A stretch of 64,000 nt of DNA, from assembly GCF_001562255.1 (NCBI RefSeq), contig NZ_CP014301.1:2728001-2792000 (forward strand), in the 5' to 3' direction. Of this stretch, positions 16,887-26,448 are shown piece after piece; positions within the stretch are counted from its first letter, which is position 1, and every line of letters begins with the position of its first letter. The position numbers were made by a program, and so were the translations under genes. The notes beneath the pieces were generated by a model that was given only the letters and a program-made list of their open reading frames with translations, made no database searches and was not told the DNA's origin. The stretch is from Bosea sp. PAMC 26642. GTDB lineage: Bacteria > Pseudomonadota > Alphaproteobacteria > Rhizobiales > Beijerinckiaceae.

Positions 16887-17804
16887 ATGAGCGACACCGC
16901 CCAGCATCTCGCCATCGTCGGCGCCGGCATGATCGGCGCCAGCTGGGCGGCGCTCGCCAGCGCCCATGGTGTGACCGTCTCGGCCTACGATCCCGCTCCG
17001 GCAGCCGAAGCGCGTTTCCTCGCCTATGTGGAGCGGGCCCGGACCCAGTTGACCGAACTCGGGCTGGCCGGGGCCGGCAACGTCTCCTTCTCCAGCGACC
17101 TCGCTACGGCGCTCGATGGCGCCGGTTTCGTCCAGGAGAACGGGCCGGAGAACGAGGTCGTGAAGCGCAAGCTGCTGGCCGAGATCGACGATCTGCTGTC
17201 ACCCGACGCGATCATCGCCAGCAGCACCTCGGCCCTCGTCCGCAGCGCCATCGTCACCGATTGCGTGCGGCCGGAGCGGATCGTCGTGGCCCATCCCTTC
17301 AACCCGCCCCATCTCGTCCCGCTGGTCGAGATCGTCGGCGCCGACCCTGATGTCGTCGCGCGGGCGGCAGCCTTCTATCGTTCGCTCGGCCGCCGCCCCG
17401 TCGTCCTCAACCGCGAAATGCCCGGACACATCGCCAACCGGCTGGCCTCGGCGCTCTATCGCGAGGCGGTCCATCTGGTCGAGCAGGGAGTGGCGAGCGT
17501 CGCCGACATCGATGCGGCGCTCTGCAACGGGCCGGGCCTGCGCTGGGCCTTGATGGGGCCGCACATGACCTACCATCTCGGCGGCGGCGAGGGCGGCATC
17601 GCCGGCTATCTCGCCCATCTCGGGCCGAGCCAGGTGCGGCGCTGGCAATCGCTCGGCAGCCCGTCCCTCGATGCGGAGGTCCAGGCGAAGATCGTCGCCG
17701 GCGTCGCCGAGGAAGCGGCCGGCCGCTCGATCGCCGATCTGGAGGCGCGCCGCGACGAGGGCTTGCTTGCGCTGCTGAAGGCACGCACGCTCGTCAGCGA
17801 ATGA
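16887..17804 (+). CDS. 3-hydroxyacyl-CoA dehydrogenase-family NAD(P)-binding enzyme
   Basis: A 305-residue dehydrogenase. The Rossmann motif IVGAGMIGASWAA lies at ~10-22. The substrate-site residues are in SSTSAL and the catalytic His in HPFNPPHLVPLVEIV, and the C-terminal helical domain contains PGHIANRLASALYREA and GPGLRWALMGP. This length and single helical domain match L-carnitine dehydrogenase, L-gulonate 3-dehydrogenase and related 3-hydroxy-acid oxidising enzymes rather than fatty-acid multienzymes. It follows the Bug gene by 28 bases and probably oxidises the hydroxy-acid or hydroxyacyl-CoA made in this pathway. Confidence 0.87.
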   Translation: MSDTAQHLAIVGAGMIGASWAALASAHGVTVSAYDPAPAAEARFLAYVERARTQLTELGLAGAGNVSFSSDLATALDGAGFVQENGPENEVVKRKLLAEIDDLLSPDAIIASSTSALVRSAIVTDCVRPERIVVAHPFNPPHLVPLVEIVGADPDVVARAAAFYRSLGRRPVVLNREMPGHIANRLASALYREAVHLVEQGVASVADIDAALCNGPGLRWALMGPHMTYHLGGGEGGIAGYLAHLGPSQVRRWQSLGSPSLDAEVQAKIVAGVAEEAAGRSIADLEARRDEGLLALLKARTLVSE

Positions 17805-17820
17805 CAGGGCATTGGACAGG

Positions 17821-18507
17821 ATGACTGAACCTACCACGCCTGCACCCCGCATCGCGCTCGTTCATGCGCTGGAAGAATCCGTGCTGCCGGCGCGGGCCGC
17901 CTTCGCCGCGCATTGGCCGCAAGCCGAGGCGTTCGACCTGCTCGACACCTCGCTCGCGACCGATCTTGCCGCACGCGGCAGCCTGGATGAGGCGATGACC
18001 GACCGTTTCCTGACGCTGGGGCGTTATGCGGCGGCGACGGAAGGCACAGCTGGGCCGGCTAAAGCCATCCTCTTCACCTGTTCCGCCTTTGGCCCGGCCA
18101 TCGACGCGGTCAAGCGCGACCTGCCGATCCCCGTGTTGCGGCCCAATGAATCGGCCTTCGCGGAGGCGCTGGCGCTGGGCGGGCGGATCGGCCTGATCGT
18201 GACCTTCGCCCCGTCCCTGCCCTCGCTGACGCGGGAACTCGAGGAGATGGCCGGCAAGCCCGTCGATGTCACCGGTGTCGTCGTGGATGGCGCGCTCGCC
18301 GCACTGAAGGCGGGGGATGGTACCACGCATGACCGGCTGGTGGCGGAGGTGGCAGCACGCCTGTCGGGCATCGACACGCTGATCCTCGGCCAGTTCTCGC
18401 TCGCCCGTGCCAGGCCCGCCATCGAGCGGGCGACGGGCCTGCGCGTCGTGACCACGCCGGAGGCTGCGATCAGGGGCCTGAAGCGGGCCTTGCAGAACAA
18501 GCGCTGA
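17821..18507 (+). CDS. Asp/Glu racemase-family protein with only one catalytic cysteine
   Basis: A 228-residue protein of the aspartate/glutamate/hydantoin racemase and arylmalonate decarboxylase superfamily. The first half has the cysteine motif AILFTCSAFG (~80-89). The expected second cysteine region reads LILGQFSLARA, with no cysteine. Two-cysteine members racemise and one-cysteine members such as arylmalonate decarboxylase do not, so a lyase or decarboxylase role is possible. The ATG at 17821 is chosen over the TTG at 17812. It follows the dehydrogenase by 16 bases and is the last gene of the catabolic run. Confidence 0.8.
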   Translation: MTEPTTPAPRIALVHALEESVLPARAAFAAHWPQAEAFDLLDTSLATDLAARGSLDEAMTDRFLTLGRYAAATEGTAGPAKAILFTCSAFGPAIDAVKRDLPIPVLRPNESAFAEALALGGRIGLIVTFAPSLPSLTRELEEMAGKPVDVTGVVVDGALAALKAGDGTTHDRLVAEVAARLSGIDTLILGQFSLARARPAIERATGLRVVTTPEAAIRGLKRALQNKR

Positions 18508-18670
18508 TATTGAGCGGCTCTTGAACCTCTCCGTTTGCATCGTCCGGTCTCGAAAACCATGGGTATAAGCTGACACGACAACGCGCGCGCAAGGCGCACG
18601 AGGCTCCATTTTCGTCTATCAGTTCGGGGAACCGAGGCGAGCAGGCTGGCCCGCCCCCATCAAAGACGCT

Positions 18671-19795
18671 ATGTTCCGTTTCATCCACAGTTCTGACCTG
18701 CATATCGGCAAGCGCTTCGGCACCATGCCGGAGGATCTGCGCGGCCGGCTTCGCGATGCGCGCCATACCGTGCTCGACCGGCTGGCCGCGCAGGCGCGCG
18801 CCGGCGGCGCGGGCACGATACTGCTGGCCGGAGACTGCTTCGATACCGAGACCCCGAGCCCGGCCATGCTGCGCCAGGCGCTGGCGGCCATGGCGGGTCA
18901 TGCGCCGCTGCGCTGGATCATGCTGCCCGGCAATCACGATTCGCTGCTCGCCGACGAACTGTGGTCGGCCGCACGCGCCGCCCTCCCCGGCAATGTCCTG
19001 CTGGCGACGGAACCGGAGCCGATCGAACTGGCACCCGGCGTCGTGCTGCTTCCTGCACCCTGCACGACGCGTCGTCCCGGCCGCGACCTGACCGACTGGA
19101 TGGACGCAGCAGCGACAGCCGAGGGGTCGCTGCGAATCGGTCTCGCCCATGGCGCCATCCGGAGCTTTTCGGAGGAAGGCGGCGGGCTCGAGATCATCGC
19201 GCCCGACCGCGCCGCGCGCGCCGGCCTCGACTATCTGGCGCTCGGCGACTGGCACGGCCAGATCCGCATCGACGCCCGCAGCTGGTACAGCGGCGCGCCC
19301 GAGCAAGACCGCTTCAAGCATGACGGACCCGGCCGCGCGCTGCTGGTCGCGCTCCCCGGCGCGGGCGCCCTGCCGGAGGTCGAGCCCGTCGAGACCGGCA
19401 GCTTCGACTGGCGCACGCTGCCGCTGGAACTTCTTTCCAATGACGATGCGGCCCAAGTGCTGGCGCAGCAGCTGCCATCGGGCGCCGCCCGCCGGCAGAT
19501 CCTCCTGCGCGTGGTGGCTACGGGACGCGCGCGCCCTACCGCACGCGCGGCGCTCAACGGCGCCGTTGCCGCCGCCGCGCCGGAATTCGCCCATATGCTG
19601 CTAGAGGCCGAGGCGCTGGCGACGGACTGCGAGAGCGACGATCTCGACGCGATCGACCGCGCCGGAGCGCTGCGGCAGGCCGCCGACCTGCTGCTGGCCG
19701 AAAGCCGCGACGAGAACCGTTCGAGCGGCGAACGCCAGATCGCGAGCGACGCGCTGATCCGGCTGTTCTCCTATTGCGACGCGATGCAGCCATGA
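18671..19795 (+). CDS. SbcD-like DNA repair exonuclease (metallophosphoesterase)
   Basis: A 374-residue Mre11/SbcD-type nuclease subunit. Metallophosphoesterase blocks appear in order: HSSDLHIGKRFG (~5-16), LLAGDCFDTE (~51-60), LPGNHDSL (~84-91), GLAHGAI (~158) and LALGDWHG (~190). It would bind two Mn2+ ions and cut DNA ends with the ATPase encoded next. Its stop overlaps the ATG of that gene, so the two are translationally coupled. Compared with E. coli SbcD it is of similar size but closer to the YhaO-like branch. It is likely cytoplasmic. Confidence 0.87.
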   Translation: MFRFIHSSDLHIGKRFGTMPEDLRGRLRDARHTVLDRLAAQARAGGAGTILLAGDCFDTETPSPAMLRQALAAMAGHAPLRWIMLPGNHDSLLADELWSAARAALPGNVLLATEPEPIELAPGVVLLPAPCTTRRPGRDLTDWMDAAATAEGSLRIGLAHGAIRSFSEEGGGLEIIAPDRAARAGLDYLALGDWHGQIRIDARSWYSGAPEQDRFKHDGPGRALLVALPGAGALPEVEPVETGSFDWRTLPLELLSNDDAAQVLAQQLPSGAARRQILLRVVATGRARPTARAALNGAVAAAAPEFAHMLLEAEALATDCESDDLDAIDRAGALRQAADLLLAESRDENRSSGERQIASDALIRLFSYCDAMQP

Positions 19796-22422
19796 AGCTG
19801 ACCGCGCTGCGCCTACACAATGTCCGGCGCTTCGCCGGCCGCGGCGTCGCCGTCGAGGGCATCGGCGACGGCGTCAACGTGCTCTGCGCGGTCAACGAGT
19901 TCGGCAAGTCGACCTGCTTCGACGCCCTGCACGCGCTGTTCTTCCAGCCCCATTCCGGCACACCCGGCGCCGTGCAGGCCCTGCGGCCCTATAGCGGCGG
20001 CAGTCCGCTGGTCGAGGCCGACATCGCGACCGCGGATGGGCCGTTCCGCCTGACCAAGCAGTTCTATGGCGGCAAGCGCGCCATGGTGCGGGAGATCGGC
20101 TCGGGTCGCCTGATCGCGCAGGCCGACGAGGCGGAGCGCTTCATCGCCTCGCTGGTCCAGGGCGGAACCGCCGGTCCCGCCGGCCTGCTCTGGGTGCGCC
20201 AGGGCGTGACCGGCATCGAGAGACGCGCCAAGAGCGACGAGGACGGAGAGAAGCGCGCCCGCGAATCCGTGCTGACCTCGGTCCAGGGCGAGGTCGAGTC
20301 GCTGACCGGCGGCCGGCGCATGGCGCAGGCGCTGGCGGCATGCGAGGAAGAACTGTCGCGGCTGGTGACGGGCAGCGGCCGGCCTAAGACGGGCGGCGCT
20401 TATGCGCAGGCCCTAGACGAACGCGAGCGGCTGACTGAGACCGAACGGCAGCTGGCCAGCGAGATGCGCGATCTTCGCGACGCGCTCGACAAGCGCCGCG
20501 CCGTCAAGACTGCCCTGGCCGAACTCGAAAACCCCGACGAGGACGCCGCCCGGCACGGGGCCCTGAAGCAGGCGCAGGCCGATTGGGAAACCGCCAGCGC
20601 GCATGGCGACGCCCTCAAGACGGCGCAGGCGCAGGCCGCATTGGCACGCAATCGCCGCGATGCGGCGGCCCTGATCCACGAAAACTATCGGCAAGGCCTC
20701 GCCCGCTTCGCGGCGCTGCGCGACCTCGAAAGCGACGCGACTGGCAGGCGCGATCTGGCGCTTGAGCGTCAGGGCGAGACGGCCCGCGCCAGTCAGGCTG
20801 CCGCCGAGGCGGTCGAGGCCGCCGAACGCGAGGAACGCGAGGCGCGCGACCTGCTGGCGCGGCTCGACAAGGCATTGCGTGCCCGCGCCGCGAGCGCCAG
20901 CCTCGCCGCGCTTCAGGCGACGAACGCGCAGGCGCAAGCCGCGCGGATGGAAATCGAAACCATCGAAGCCGAGTTGAAGGCGCTCGCCTTGCCGCCCGCC
21001 ACCCTGCGCGAGATCGCAGCCCTCGAAACCGACATCGTCGGCCTGCGCGCCGTCGCAGCGATGCGAGCGCCGCTGGTCCGCGTCGCCTATCGCGATGGCG
21101 TGACAGGCGCCGTCAGCCTCGATGGCACGACTTTCGCCGACGGCGAGGAAAAACCTCTGACCGCCGGCTCGGCGCTGGAAATCGCCGGCATCGGCAGCGT
21201 CACGCTCAGGCTGCAGCAAGGCGGGAGCGGGCACGACAAGCTGGCGGCTACCGAGGCGAAACGCGCCGCGCTGCTGGCCTCGCTCGGCGTTGAAAACCTC
21301 GCTGAAGCCCATCGGCGCGCGACCACGGCGGGTGAGCGCAAGACCACCCTCGAACTCGCAAAGCAGCGACTCGCCCTGCTGGCGCCGACCGGCCTGCTCG
21401 CACAGCGCGAGGAGATCGCGCGGCTCTCCGCCGAAAGCGCCGGTGCGATCGAGATCAAGGCCGACCCCGTCACTGCGGGCGCCGCGCTCGCGGCAGCCGA
21501 AGCCCGCGTGACGGCCTCCCGCAATGCCGCGCGCGAGGCGCAGCCGCTGCGCGCGGCGGCCGACAGCGGTTTCGTCGAGGCGCAAACCGCTCTTGTCGCA
21601 GCCCAATCGGAGCTGGCGAGTCTCGGCGCCGCGCTGGGTGCCGAAGCCGGCCGCGCCGCGCGCGAGGCAGAACTCGCGAGCGCTCTCGCCATGGCCGAAC
21701 AGGAATTCGCGACGGCGCAGCAGCGCGTCGAAGCCCTGCAAGCCGGCGCCGCCGATCTCGCCTCCGCGCAGGCAAAGCTCGCGCGCATGAAATCCGTCAT
21801 CGAGGCCAGCAGGGCGAGGACCGCCGCGTTGCGCGAAGACCTCGCCGGCCTCAACGGCCAGATCCGCGTCCGCGCCGACGAGGCCGTCGAGGAAGCTTGG
21901 CAGGAGGCCGCCGAGAAGCTGGCCGAGGCCGGCGAGCGCGTGGCCCGTTTCGAACGGGAGGTGGCGCTGCTGACGCGGCTGCGCGCCGTGCTGGAGGCGG
22001 CGCAGGCAGACGCCCGCGACCATTATTTCGCGCCGGTGATGCGCGAATTGCGCCCTTTGCTCGGCCTGCTGTTCGAGGACGCGACCGTCACCTTCGACGA
22101 GGAGACATTGTTGCCGAAAACCGTCCGCCGCAACGGTCTGGAGGAGCCCGTCGGCGTCCTGAGTGGCGGGATGCGCGAGCAGCTCGCCGTTCTGACGCGG
22201 CTGGCCTTCGCCCGTCTCCTTGCCGGCGGCGGCCAGCCGGCCCCGGTCATTCTCGACGATGCGCTGGTCTTTTCCGACGACGACCGGATCGAGCGCATGT
22301 TCGACGCCCTGCACCGGCAGGCGAGCAATCAGCAGATCATCGTCTTCTCATGCCGCCAGCGCGCCTTCGCTCAGCTCGGCGGCAACATCCTGCAGATGAT
22401 CCCGTGGGCGCCGGAGCCCTGA
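19792..22422 (+). CDS. SbcC/YhaN-like coiled-coil ATPase
   Basis: An 876-residue SMC-like ATPase paired with the upstream nuclease. The N-terminal Walker A is AVNEFGKST (33-41), with Ala in place of the usual first Gly. A long Ala/Glu/Arg-rich coiled coil fills ~160-700. The ABC signature LSGGMREQLAVL and Walker B PVILDDALVFSDDDR are close to the C-terminus, followed by the H-loop region IIVFSCRQ. No CxxC zinc hook is visible at the coiled-coil apex, which argues for the YhaN-like group over Rad50/SbcC. The start at 19792 overlaps the SbcD-like stop (ATGA). The role is probably DNA end processing. Confidence 0.87.
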   Translation: MKLTALRLHNVRRFAGRGVAVEGIGDGVNVLCAVNEFGKSTCFDALHALFFQPHSGTPGAVQALRPYSGGSPLVEADIATADGPFRLTKQFYGGKRAMVREIGSGRLIAQADEAERFIASLVQGGTAGPAGLLWVRQGVTGIERRAKSDEDGEKRARESVLTSVQGEVESLTGGRRMAQALAACEEELSRLVTGSGRPKTGGAYAQALDERERLTETERQLASEMRDLRDALDKRRAVKTALAELENPDEDAARHGALKQAQADWETASAHGDALKTAQAQAALARNRRDAAALIHENYRQGLARFAALRDLESDATGRRDLALERQGETARASQAAAEAVEAAEREEREARDLLARLDKALRARAASASLAALQATNAQAQAARMEIETIEAELKALALPPATLREIAALETDIVGLRAVAAMRAPLVRVAYRDGVTGAVSLDGTTFADGEEKPLTAGSALEIAGIGSVTLRLQQGGSGHDKLAATEAKRAALLASLGVENLAEAHRRATTAGERKTTLELAKQRLALLAPTGLLAQREEIARLSAESAGAIEIKADPVTAGAALAAAEARVTASRNAAREAQPLRAAADSGFVEAQTALVAAQSELASLGAALGAEAGRAAREAELASALAMAEQEFATAQQRVEALQAGAADLASAQAKLARMKSVIEASRARTAALREDLAGLNGQIRVRADEAVEEAWQEAAEKLAEAGERVARFEREVALLTRLRAVLEAAQADARDHYFAPVMRELRPLLGLLFEDATVTFDEETLLPKTVRRNGLEEPVGVLSGGMREQLAVLTRLAFARLLAGGGQPAPVILDDALVFSDDDRIERMFDALHRQASNQQIIVFSCRQRAFAQLGGNILQMIPWAPEP

Positions 22423-22451
22423 CGGCCAGGACCTGACGGCCGCCGCCCCCG

Positions 22452-23516
22452 TCACTCCAGCCCCAGCATCCTGCGTGCAAGACCCGTGTCCTGCCCGCCG
22501 CCGGCGAAATCGTCGAAGGCCGTCTCGGTGACGCGGATGATGTGGTCGGCGATGAAGGCTGCGCCCTCGCGCGCGCCATCCTCGGGGTGCTTCAGCGCGC
22601 ATTCCCACTCCAGCACGGCCCAGCCGTCGAAGCCGTATTGCGCGAGCTTCGAGAACACGCCCTTGAAATCGACCTGCCCGTCGCCGAGCGAGCGGAACCG
22701 CCCGGCACGGTCGATCCACGGCGCGTAGCCGGAATACACCCCCTGCCGCCCTGTCGGCCGAAACTCCGCGTCCTTGACGTGGAAGGCGCTGATCCGCTCG
22801 TGATAGATGTCGATGAAGGCGAGATGATCGAGCTGCTGCAGCACGAAATGCGACGGATCGTAGTTGATCCGGCAACGCGGGTGACCGTCGAGCCGGTCGA
22901 GGAACAGCTCGAAGGTCGCGCCGTCGAAGACGTCCTCGCCGGGATGCACCTCGAAGCCGACATCGACGCCCTCGGTCTCGTATGCATCAAGGATCGGGCG
23001 CCAGCGCCGCGCCAGCTCGGCGAAGGCCTCATCCGCGAGGCCGGGCGGCCGCTGCGGCCAGGGGTAGACGAACGGCCATGCCAGCGCGCCGGTGAAGCTC
23101 ACAGTCCCCTTCAGGCCGAGCCGCCGCGCCGCGACCGCGCCGAGCTGCATCTGCGCCACCGCCCATTCCTGCCGCGCGGCCGGTTTCCCATGCAGATGCG
23201 CCGGCGCGAAGGCATCGAAAGCGGCGTCATAGACCGGGTTCACGGCGACGAGCTGCCCCTGCAGATGCGTCGACAGCTCCGTGATCGCGACGCCGCTCTC
23301 GGCCGCGACCCCGACGATCTCGTCGCAGTAATCCTGCGATTCCGCAGCCTTGGCGAGATCGAGGAAGCGCGCATCCCAGGACGGCAGCTGGACGCCGCGA
23401 TAACCCAATCCGGCCGCCCAGCGGGTGATTTCCCCCCAGGACGAGAACGGCGCGGCGTCGCCGGCAAACTGGGCGAGAAAAATCGCGGGACCCTTCATCG
23501 TCGCGGGCATGGGCAT
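22452..23516 (-). CDS. Sugar phosphate isomerase/epimerase (AP-endonuclease-2-like TIM barrel)
   Basis: About 354 residues. It has the xylose-isomerase-like TIM-barrel fold: KGPAIFLAQFAG at the start, GYRGVQLPSWD, FEVHPGEDVFDG, CRINYDPSHFVLQQLD, FHVKDAEF and VLEWECALKHPEDGA. His, Asp and Glu residues in the last blocks are the expected metal ligands. AAGAAGG precedes two close ATGs (23516 and 23510); either could be the start. It is divergent from the ROK regulator and the sugar ABC operon, so it likely acts on the imported sugar or polyol. Confidence 0.87.
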   Translation of the reverse strand: MPMPATMKGPAIFLAQFAGDAAPFSSWGEITRWAAGLGYRGVQLPSWDARFLDLAKAAESQDYCDEIVGVAAESGVAITELSTHLQGQLVAVNPVYDAAFDAFAPAHLHGKPAARQEWAVAQMQLGAVAARRLGLKGTVSFTGALAWPFVYPWPQRPPGLADEAFAELARRWRPILDAYETEGVDVGFEVHPGEDVFDGATFELFLDRLDGHPRCRINYDPSHFVLQQLDHLAFIDIYHERISAFHVKDAEFRPTGRQGVYSGYAPWIDRAGRFRSLGDGQVDFKGVFSKLAQYGFDGWAVLEWECALKHPEDGAREGAAFIADHIIRVTETAFDDFAGGGQDTGLARRMLGLE

Positions 23517-23682
23517 GGCCTTCTTCAAAAATTAGAGCGGGCCGGACGTTGCGCACAGGCGCGCGCTTCGTCCAGCCCTTGATCGACAGAATGGTGGCCT
23601 CGCTTTCGTCTCTCTTCGGCTTGATATAGGTCGAAGTTCGGCCTTGAGCCCGGCTACGCGCTTCGCCTAGCCTGATCACGGA

Positions 23683-23700
23683 GCGGCCAGATAAGGCCGC
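23683..23700. promoter_or_regulatory. Inverted repeat before the ROK/ABC operon
   Basis: GCGGCC-AGATAA-GGCCGC is a perfect 6-bp inverted repeat with a 6-base spacer, 26 bases before the proposed ROK start and inside the divergent region shared with the isomerase gene. It could be the ROK operator or a leader hairpin. Confidence 0.35.
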
Positions 23701-23725
23701 CTGAGGAAACGATCGGGAGGCGGAC

Positions 23726-24931
23726 ATCGCCCTGCCCTGGCACCAACTGAGCCCAAGCGAGCTCACGCTGCTCGAGGCGACCTTCTGGTCGGGCGGATGC
23801 GCGCGCCATACGCTCGCCGAGACGCTCCAGTTCTCGCGCAGCAAGACCAATGCGATCACCGCCGGACTGCTTGCCCAGGGCCTGCTCGACGAAGTCGGCG
23901 TCCAGCATTCGACCGGCGGCCGCCGCCCCGAGACCTTGCGTATCCACGCCGGCATCGGCATCGTCTTCGGCGTTGATATCGGCGCGACCAGCCTCGATCT
24001 CGCGCTGCTGCGTCCCGACCTCTCCATCGTCGCCAGGCATTCGCAGGTGGCCGACGTCCAGGCCGGCCCCGGCCCGATCATGGCCAGGCTCAGGGCGCTG
24101 ATGCCCAGAATGCTCGCCGATAATGGCCTCTCGCCCGACGACGTGCTTTCCGTCGGCATCGGCGTGCCCGGGCCGGTCAACTTCGCCATCGGCCAACTCG
24201 TCAATCCGCCGCTGATGCCCGGCTGGGATTCGTTCTCGATCCGCGACGACATGCGCCAGGTCACGCCGGCTCCGGTGTTCGTCGACAACGACGTCAACCT
24301 GATGGCGCTCGGCGCGCTGTGGCGGCTGCACCGGCAGATCGAGAATTTCCTCGTCATCAAGATCGGCACCGGCATCGGCTGCGGCATCGTCTGCCACGGC
24401 GAGCTCTATCGTGGCGCCACCGGCTCAGCCGGTGATATCGGCCATATCTGCATCGACCCGGACGGCCCACTCTGCCGCTGTGGCAACCGCGGCTGCGTCG
24501 AGGCGATGGCGGCCGCTCCCGCGATCGTCGCGATGGCGCTGGAGGCCGTCGAGGCCGGCGACAGTCCCTGGCTCGCGGACCGGCTGAAATCCGGAGGCAG
24601 GCTCGAGGCGGTCGATGTCGGCGCGGCGAGCCGGGCGGGCGACGCCGCCGCCGACGCGGTCGTCAGGCGCTCCGGCCATCTGATCGGCCAGGTGCTGGCG
24701 GCGCTGGTCAACTTCTACAACCCCTCGCACATCTTCATCGGCGGCGGCGTCTCGGCCATCGGCCCGATGTTCCTCGCCGCCATCCGGCAGAGCGTGAACC
24801 AGCGCTCGCTCGCACTCTCGACGCGCCATCTCGAAGTCACCTACGCGCCGCTCGGCGACGAGGCCGGGCTGATCGGGGCAGGCGTGCTCGCCATGCGCGA
24901 GGCCCTGCGCAACGGGAGGGCCGCCGCATGA
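23726..24931 (+). CDS. ROK-family transcriptional regulator, apparent non-standard start
   Basis: A NagC-type ROK regulator of about 401 residues. Residues ~1-70 are the winged HTH (PWHQLSPSELTLLEA, ETLQFSRSKTNAITAGLLAQG). Then comes the sugar-kinase fold with GVDIGATSLDLALL, GIGVPGPVNFA and the ROK zinc motif CRCGNRGCVEAM. The HTH is fully in frame, but between the upstream stop at 23702 and residue 70 there is no ATG, GTG or TTG. An ATC at 23726, five bases after GGGAGG, lies where the start is expected. It may be a rare ATC start, a mutated ATG or a sequence error. The stop overlaps the next ATG. Confidence 0.82.
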   Translation: MALPWHQLSPSELTLLEATFWSGGCARHTLAETLQFSRSKTNAITAGLLAQGLLDEVGVQHSTGGRRPETLRIHAGIGIVFGVDIGATSLDLALLRPDLSIVARHSQVADVQAGPGPIMARLRALMPRMLADNGLSPDDVLSVGIGVPGPVNFAIGQLVNPPLMPGWDSFSIRDDMRQVTPAPVFVDNDVNLMALGALWRLHRQIENFLVIKIGTGIGCGIVCHGELYRGATGSAGDIGHICIDPDGPLCRCGNRGCVEAMAAAPAIVAMALEAVEAGDSPWLADRLKSGGRLEAVDVGAASRAGDAAADAVVRRSGHLIGQVLAALVNFYNPSHIFIGGGVSAIGPMFLAAIRQSVNQRSLALSTRHLEVTYAPLGDEAGLIGAGVLAMREALRNGRAAA

Positions 24932-26448
24932 ACCCGTCCGTGCAGGACCGCGCCGGCGTCGCCGTCGCTTTCGACAACATCGTCAAGCGTTTCGGGCCGG
25001 TGCAGGTGCTGCACGGCGTCTCGTTCGCATTGGAGCCCGGCCGCGTCTACGGCCTGCTCGGCGAGAACGGCGCCGGCAAATCGACCCTGATGAAGATCCT
25101 CGCCGGCTACGAGCAGCCGAGCGAAGGCAGCGTCGCCATCGACGGACAACCGGTCTCGTTCAAGACCTCCCGCGACGCCGAAGATCTCGGCATCGTGCTG
25201 ATCCATCAGGAGTTCAACCTTGCCGAGGATCTCAGCGTCGCCGGCAACATCTTCCTCGGCCATGAGCGGCGAAAAGGCTGGTTCCTTGACGAGAGCGCCA
25301 TGCGCAGCGAGGCGCAGGCCGCACTGCGGCAGGTCGGGCTCGACCTCGACCCCGCGACGCCGGTGCGCCGGCTGATCGTCGCCGAAAAGCAGCTCGTCGA
25401 GATCGCCAAGGCCCTCTCCCGCAAGGCGCGCCTGCTGATCATGGACGAGCCGACGGCGACCCTCACCCCGTCCGAAGCCGCCCGCCTGTTCGGGCTGATC
25501 CGCCAGATGCGCGCAGACGGCGTCACCGTGATCTACATCTCGCACAAGCTCGACGAGGTCGAGGCGATCACCGACGAGATCCTCGTCATGCGCGACGGCC
25601 GTCTTGTCGGCCGGGCCGAGACCGCCTCGATCACGCGCCACGCCATGGCGACGATGATGGTCGGGCGCGAAATGGCCGACCTGTTCCCGCCGCGGCTGAC
25701 GGTGGACGAAACGCGCGGGCCCGCGATGCGGGCGCGCAACATCGACGTGCCTGGCTGGGCGCAGGATGCGAGCTTCGAGGTCAGGCCCGGCGAGATCCTG
25801 GGCTTCGCAGGCCTCGTCGGGGCCGGCCGCACCGAACTTTTCGAGGGCATCCTCGGCCTGCGCCCGGCGACGGGCGAGGTCGAGATCGAGGGCCGGCCGC
25901 TGACGATCGGTTCGCTGCGCGAGGCGACCCGGCGCGGGCTGAGCTATCTGAGCGAGGACCGCAAGGGCAAGGGCCTGCATGTCGACTTCCAGCTTCGGCC
26001 GAACCTGACGCTGATGGCGCTGGAGCGCTATGCCAAGCCATGGCTAGACCCCTCGGCGGAGAAGCAGGCCCTGGCCAGGGCCATCGACGAATTCGGCATC
26101 CGCGCCGGCTCTCACACCGTCAGGACCTCGTCGCTCTCGGGCGGAAACCAGCAGAAGCTCGCGCTCGCCAAGGTGCTGCACCCCGATCCTCGCGTCGTCA
26201 TCCTCGACGAGCCGACGCGCGGCGTCGATGTCGGGGCCAAGCGCGAGATCTACTTCCTGATCAATCGTCTCGCCCAGCAGGGGCTGGCGGTGATCGTCAT
26301 CTCGTCGGAACTGCTCGAACTGATCGGGCTCAGCCATCGCGTCGCCGTGATGCGGGCGGGCCGCATCGTCGCGACCCTCACCGGCGACGAACTCACGGAA
26401 GACATCATGATCGCTCATGCCACGGGGACGCGACATGTCGCAGCCTGA
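24928..26448 (+). CDS. Sugar ABC transporter ATP-binding protein (RbsA-like, two ABC domains)
   Basis: A 506-residue tandem ATPase of the ribose/xylose/galactose class (CUT2). Domain 1 has Walker [13 protein letters not shown] (~41-52), the degenerate signature [13 protein letters not shown] and Walker [12 protein letters not shown]. Domain 2 has a degenerate P-loop [12 protein letters not shown], signature [15 protein letters not shown] and [14 protein letters not shown]. This pattern is normal for RbsA-type proteins. It overlaps the ROK gene by 4 bases and the permease gene by 14, forming a tight operon that imports a monosaccharide or polyol. The sugar is not shown by sequence. Confidence 0.93.
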   Translation: MNPSVQDRAGVAVAFDNIVKRFGPVQVLHGVSFALEPGRVYGLLGENGAGKSTLMKILAGYEQPSEGSVAIDGQPVSFKTSRDAEDLGIVLIHQEFNLAEDLSVAGNIFLGHERRKGWFLDESAMRSEAQAALRQVGLDLDPATPVRRLIVAEKQLVEIAKALSRKARLLIMDEPTATLTPSEAARLFGLIRQMRADGVTVIYISHKLDEVEAITDEILVMRDGRLVGRAETASITRHAMATMMVGREMADLFPPRLTVDETRGPAMRARNIDVPGWAQDASFEVRPGEILGFAGLVGAGRTELFEGILGLRPATGEVEIEGRPLTIGSLREATRRGLSYLSEDRKGKGLHVDFQLRPNLTLMALERYAKPWLDPSAEKQALARAIDEFGIRAGSHTVRTSSLSGGNQQKLALAKVLHPDPRVVILDEPTRGVDVGAKREIYFLINRLAQQGLAVIVISSELLELIGLSHRVAVMRAGRIVATLTGDELTEDIMIAHATGTRHVAA

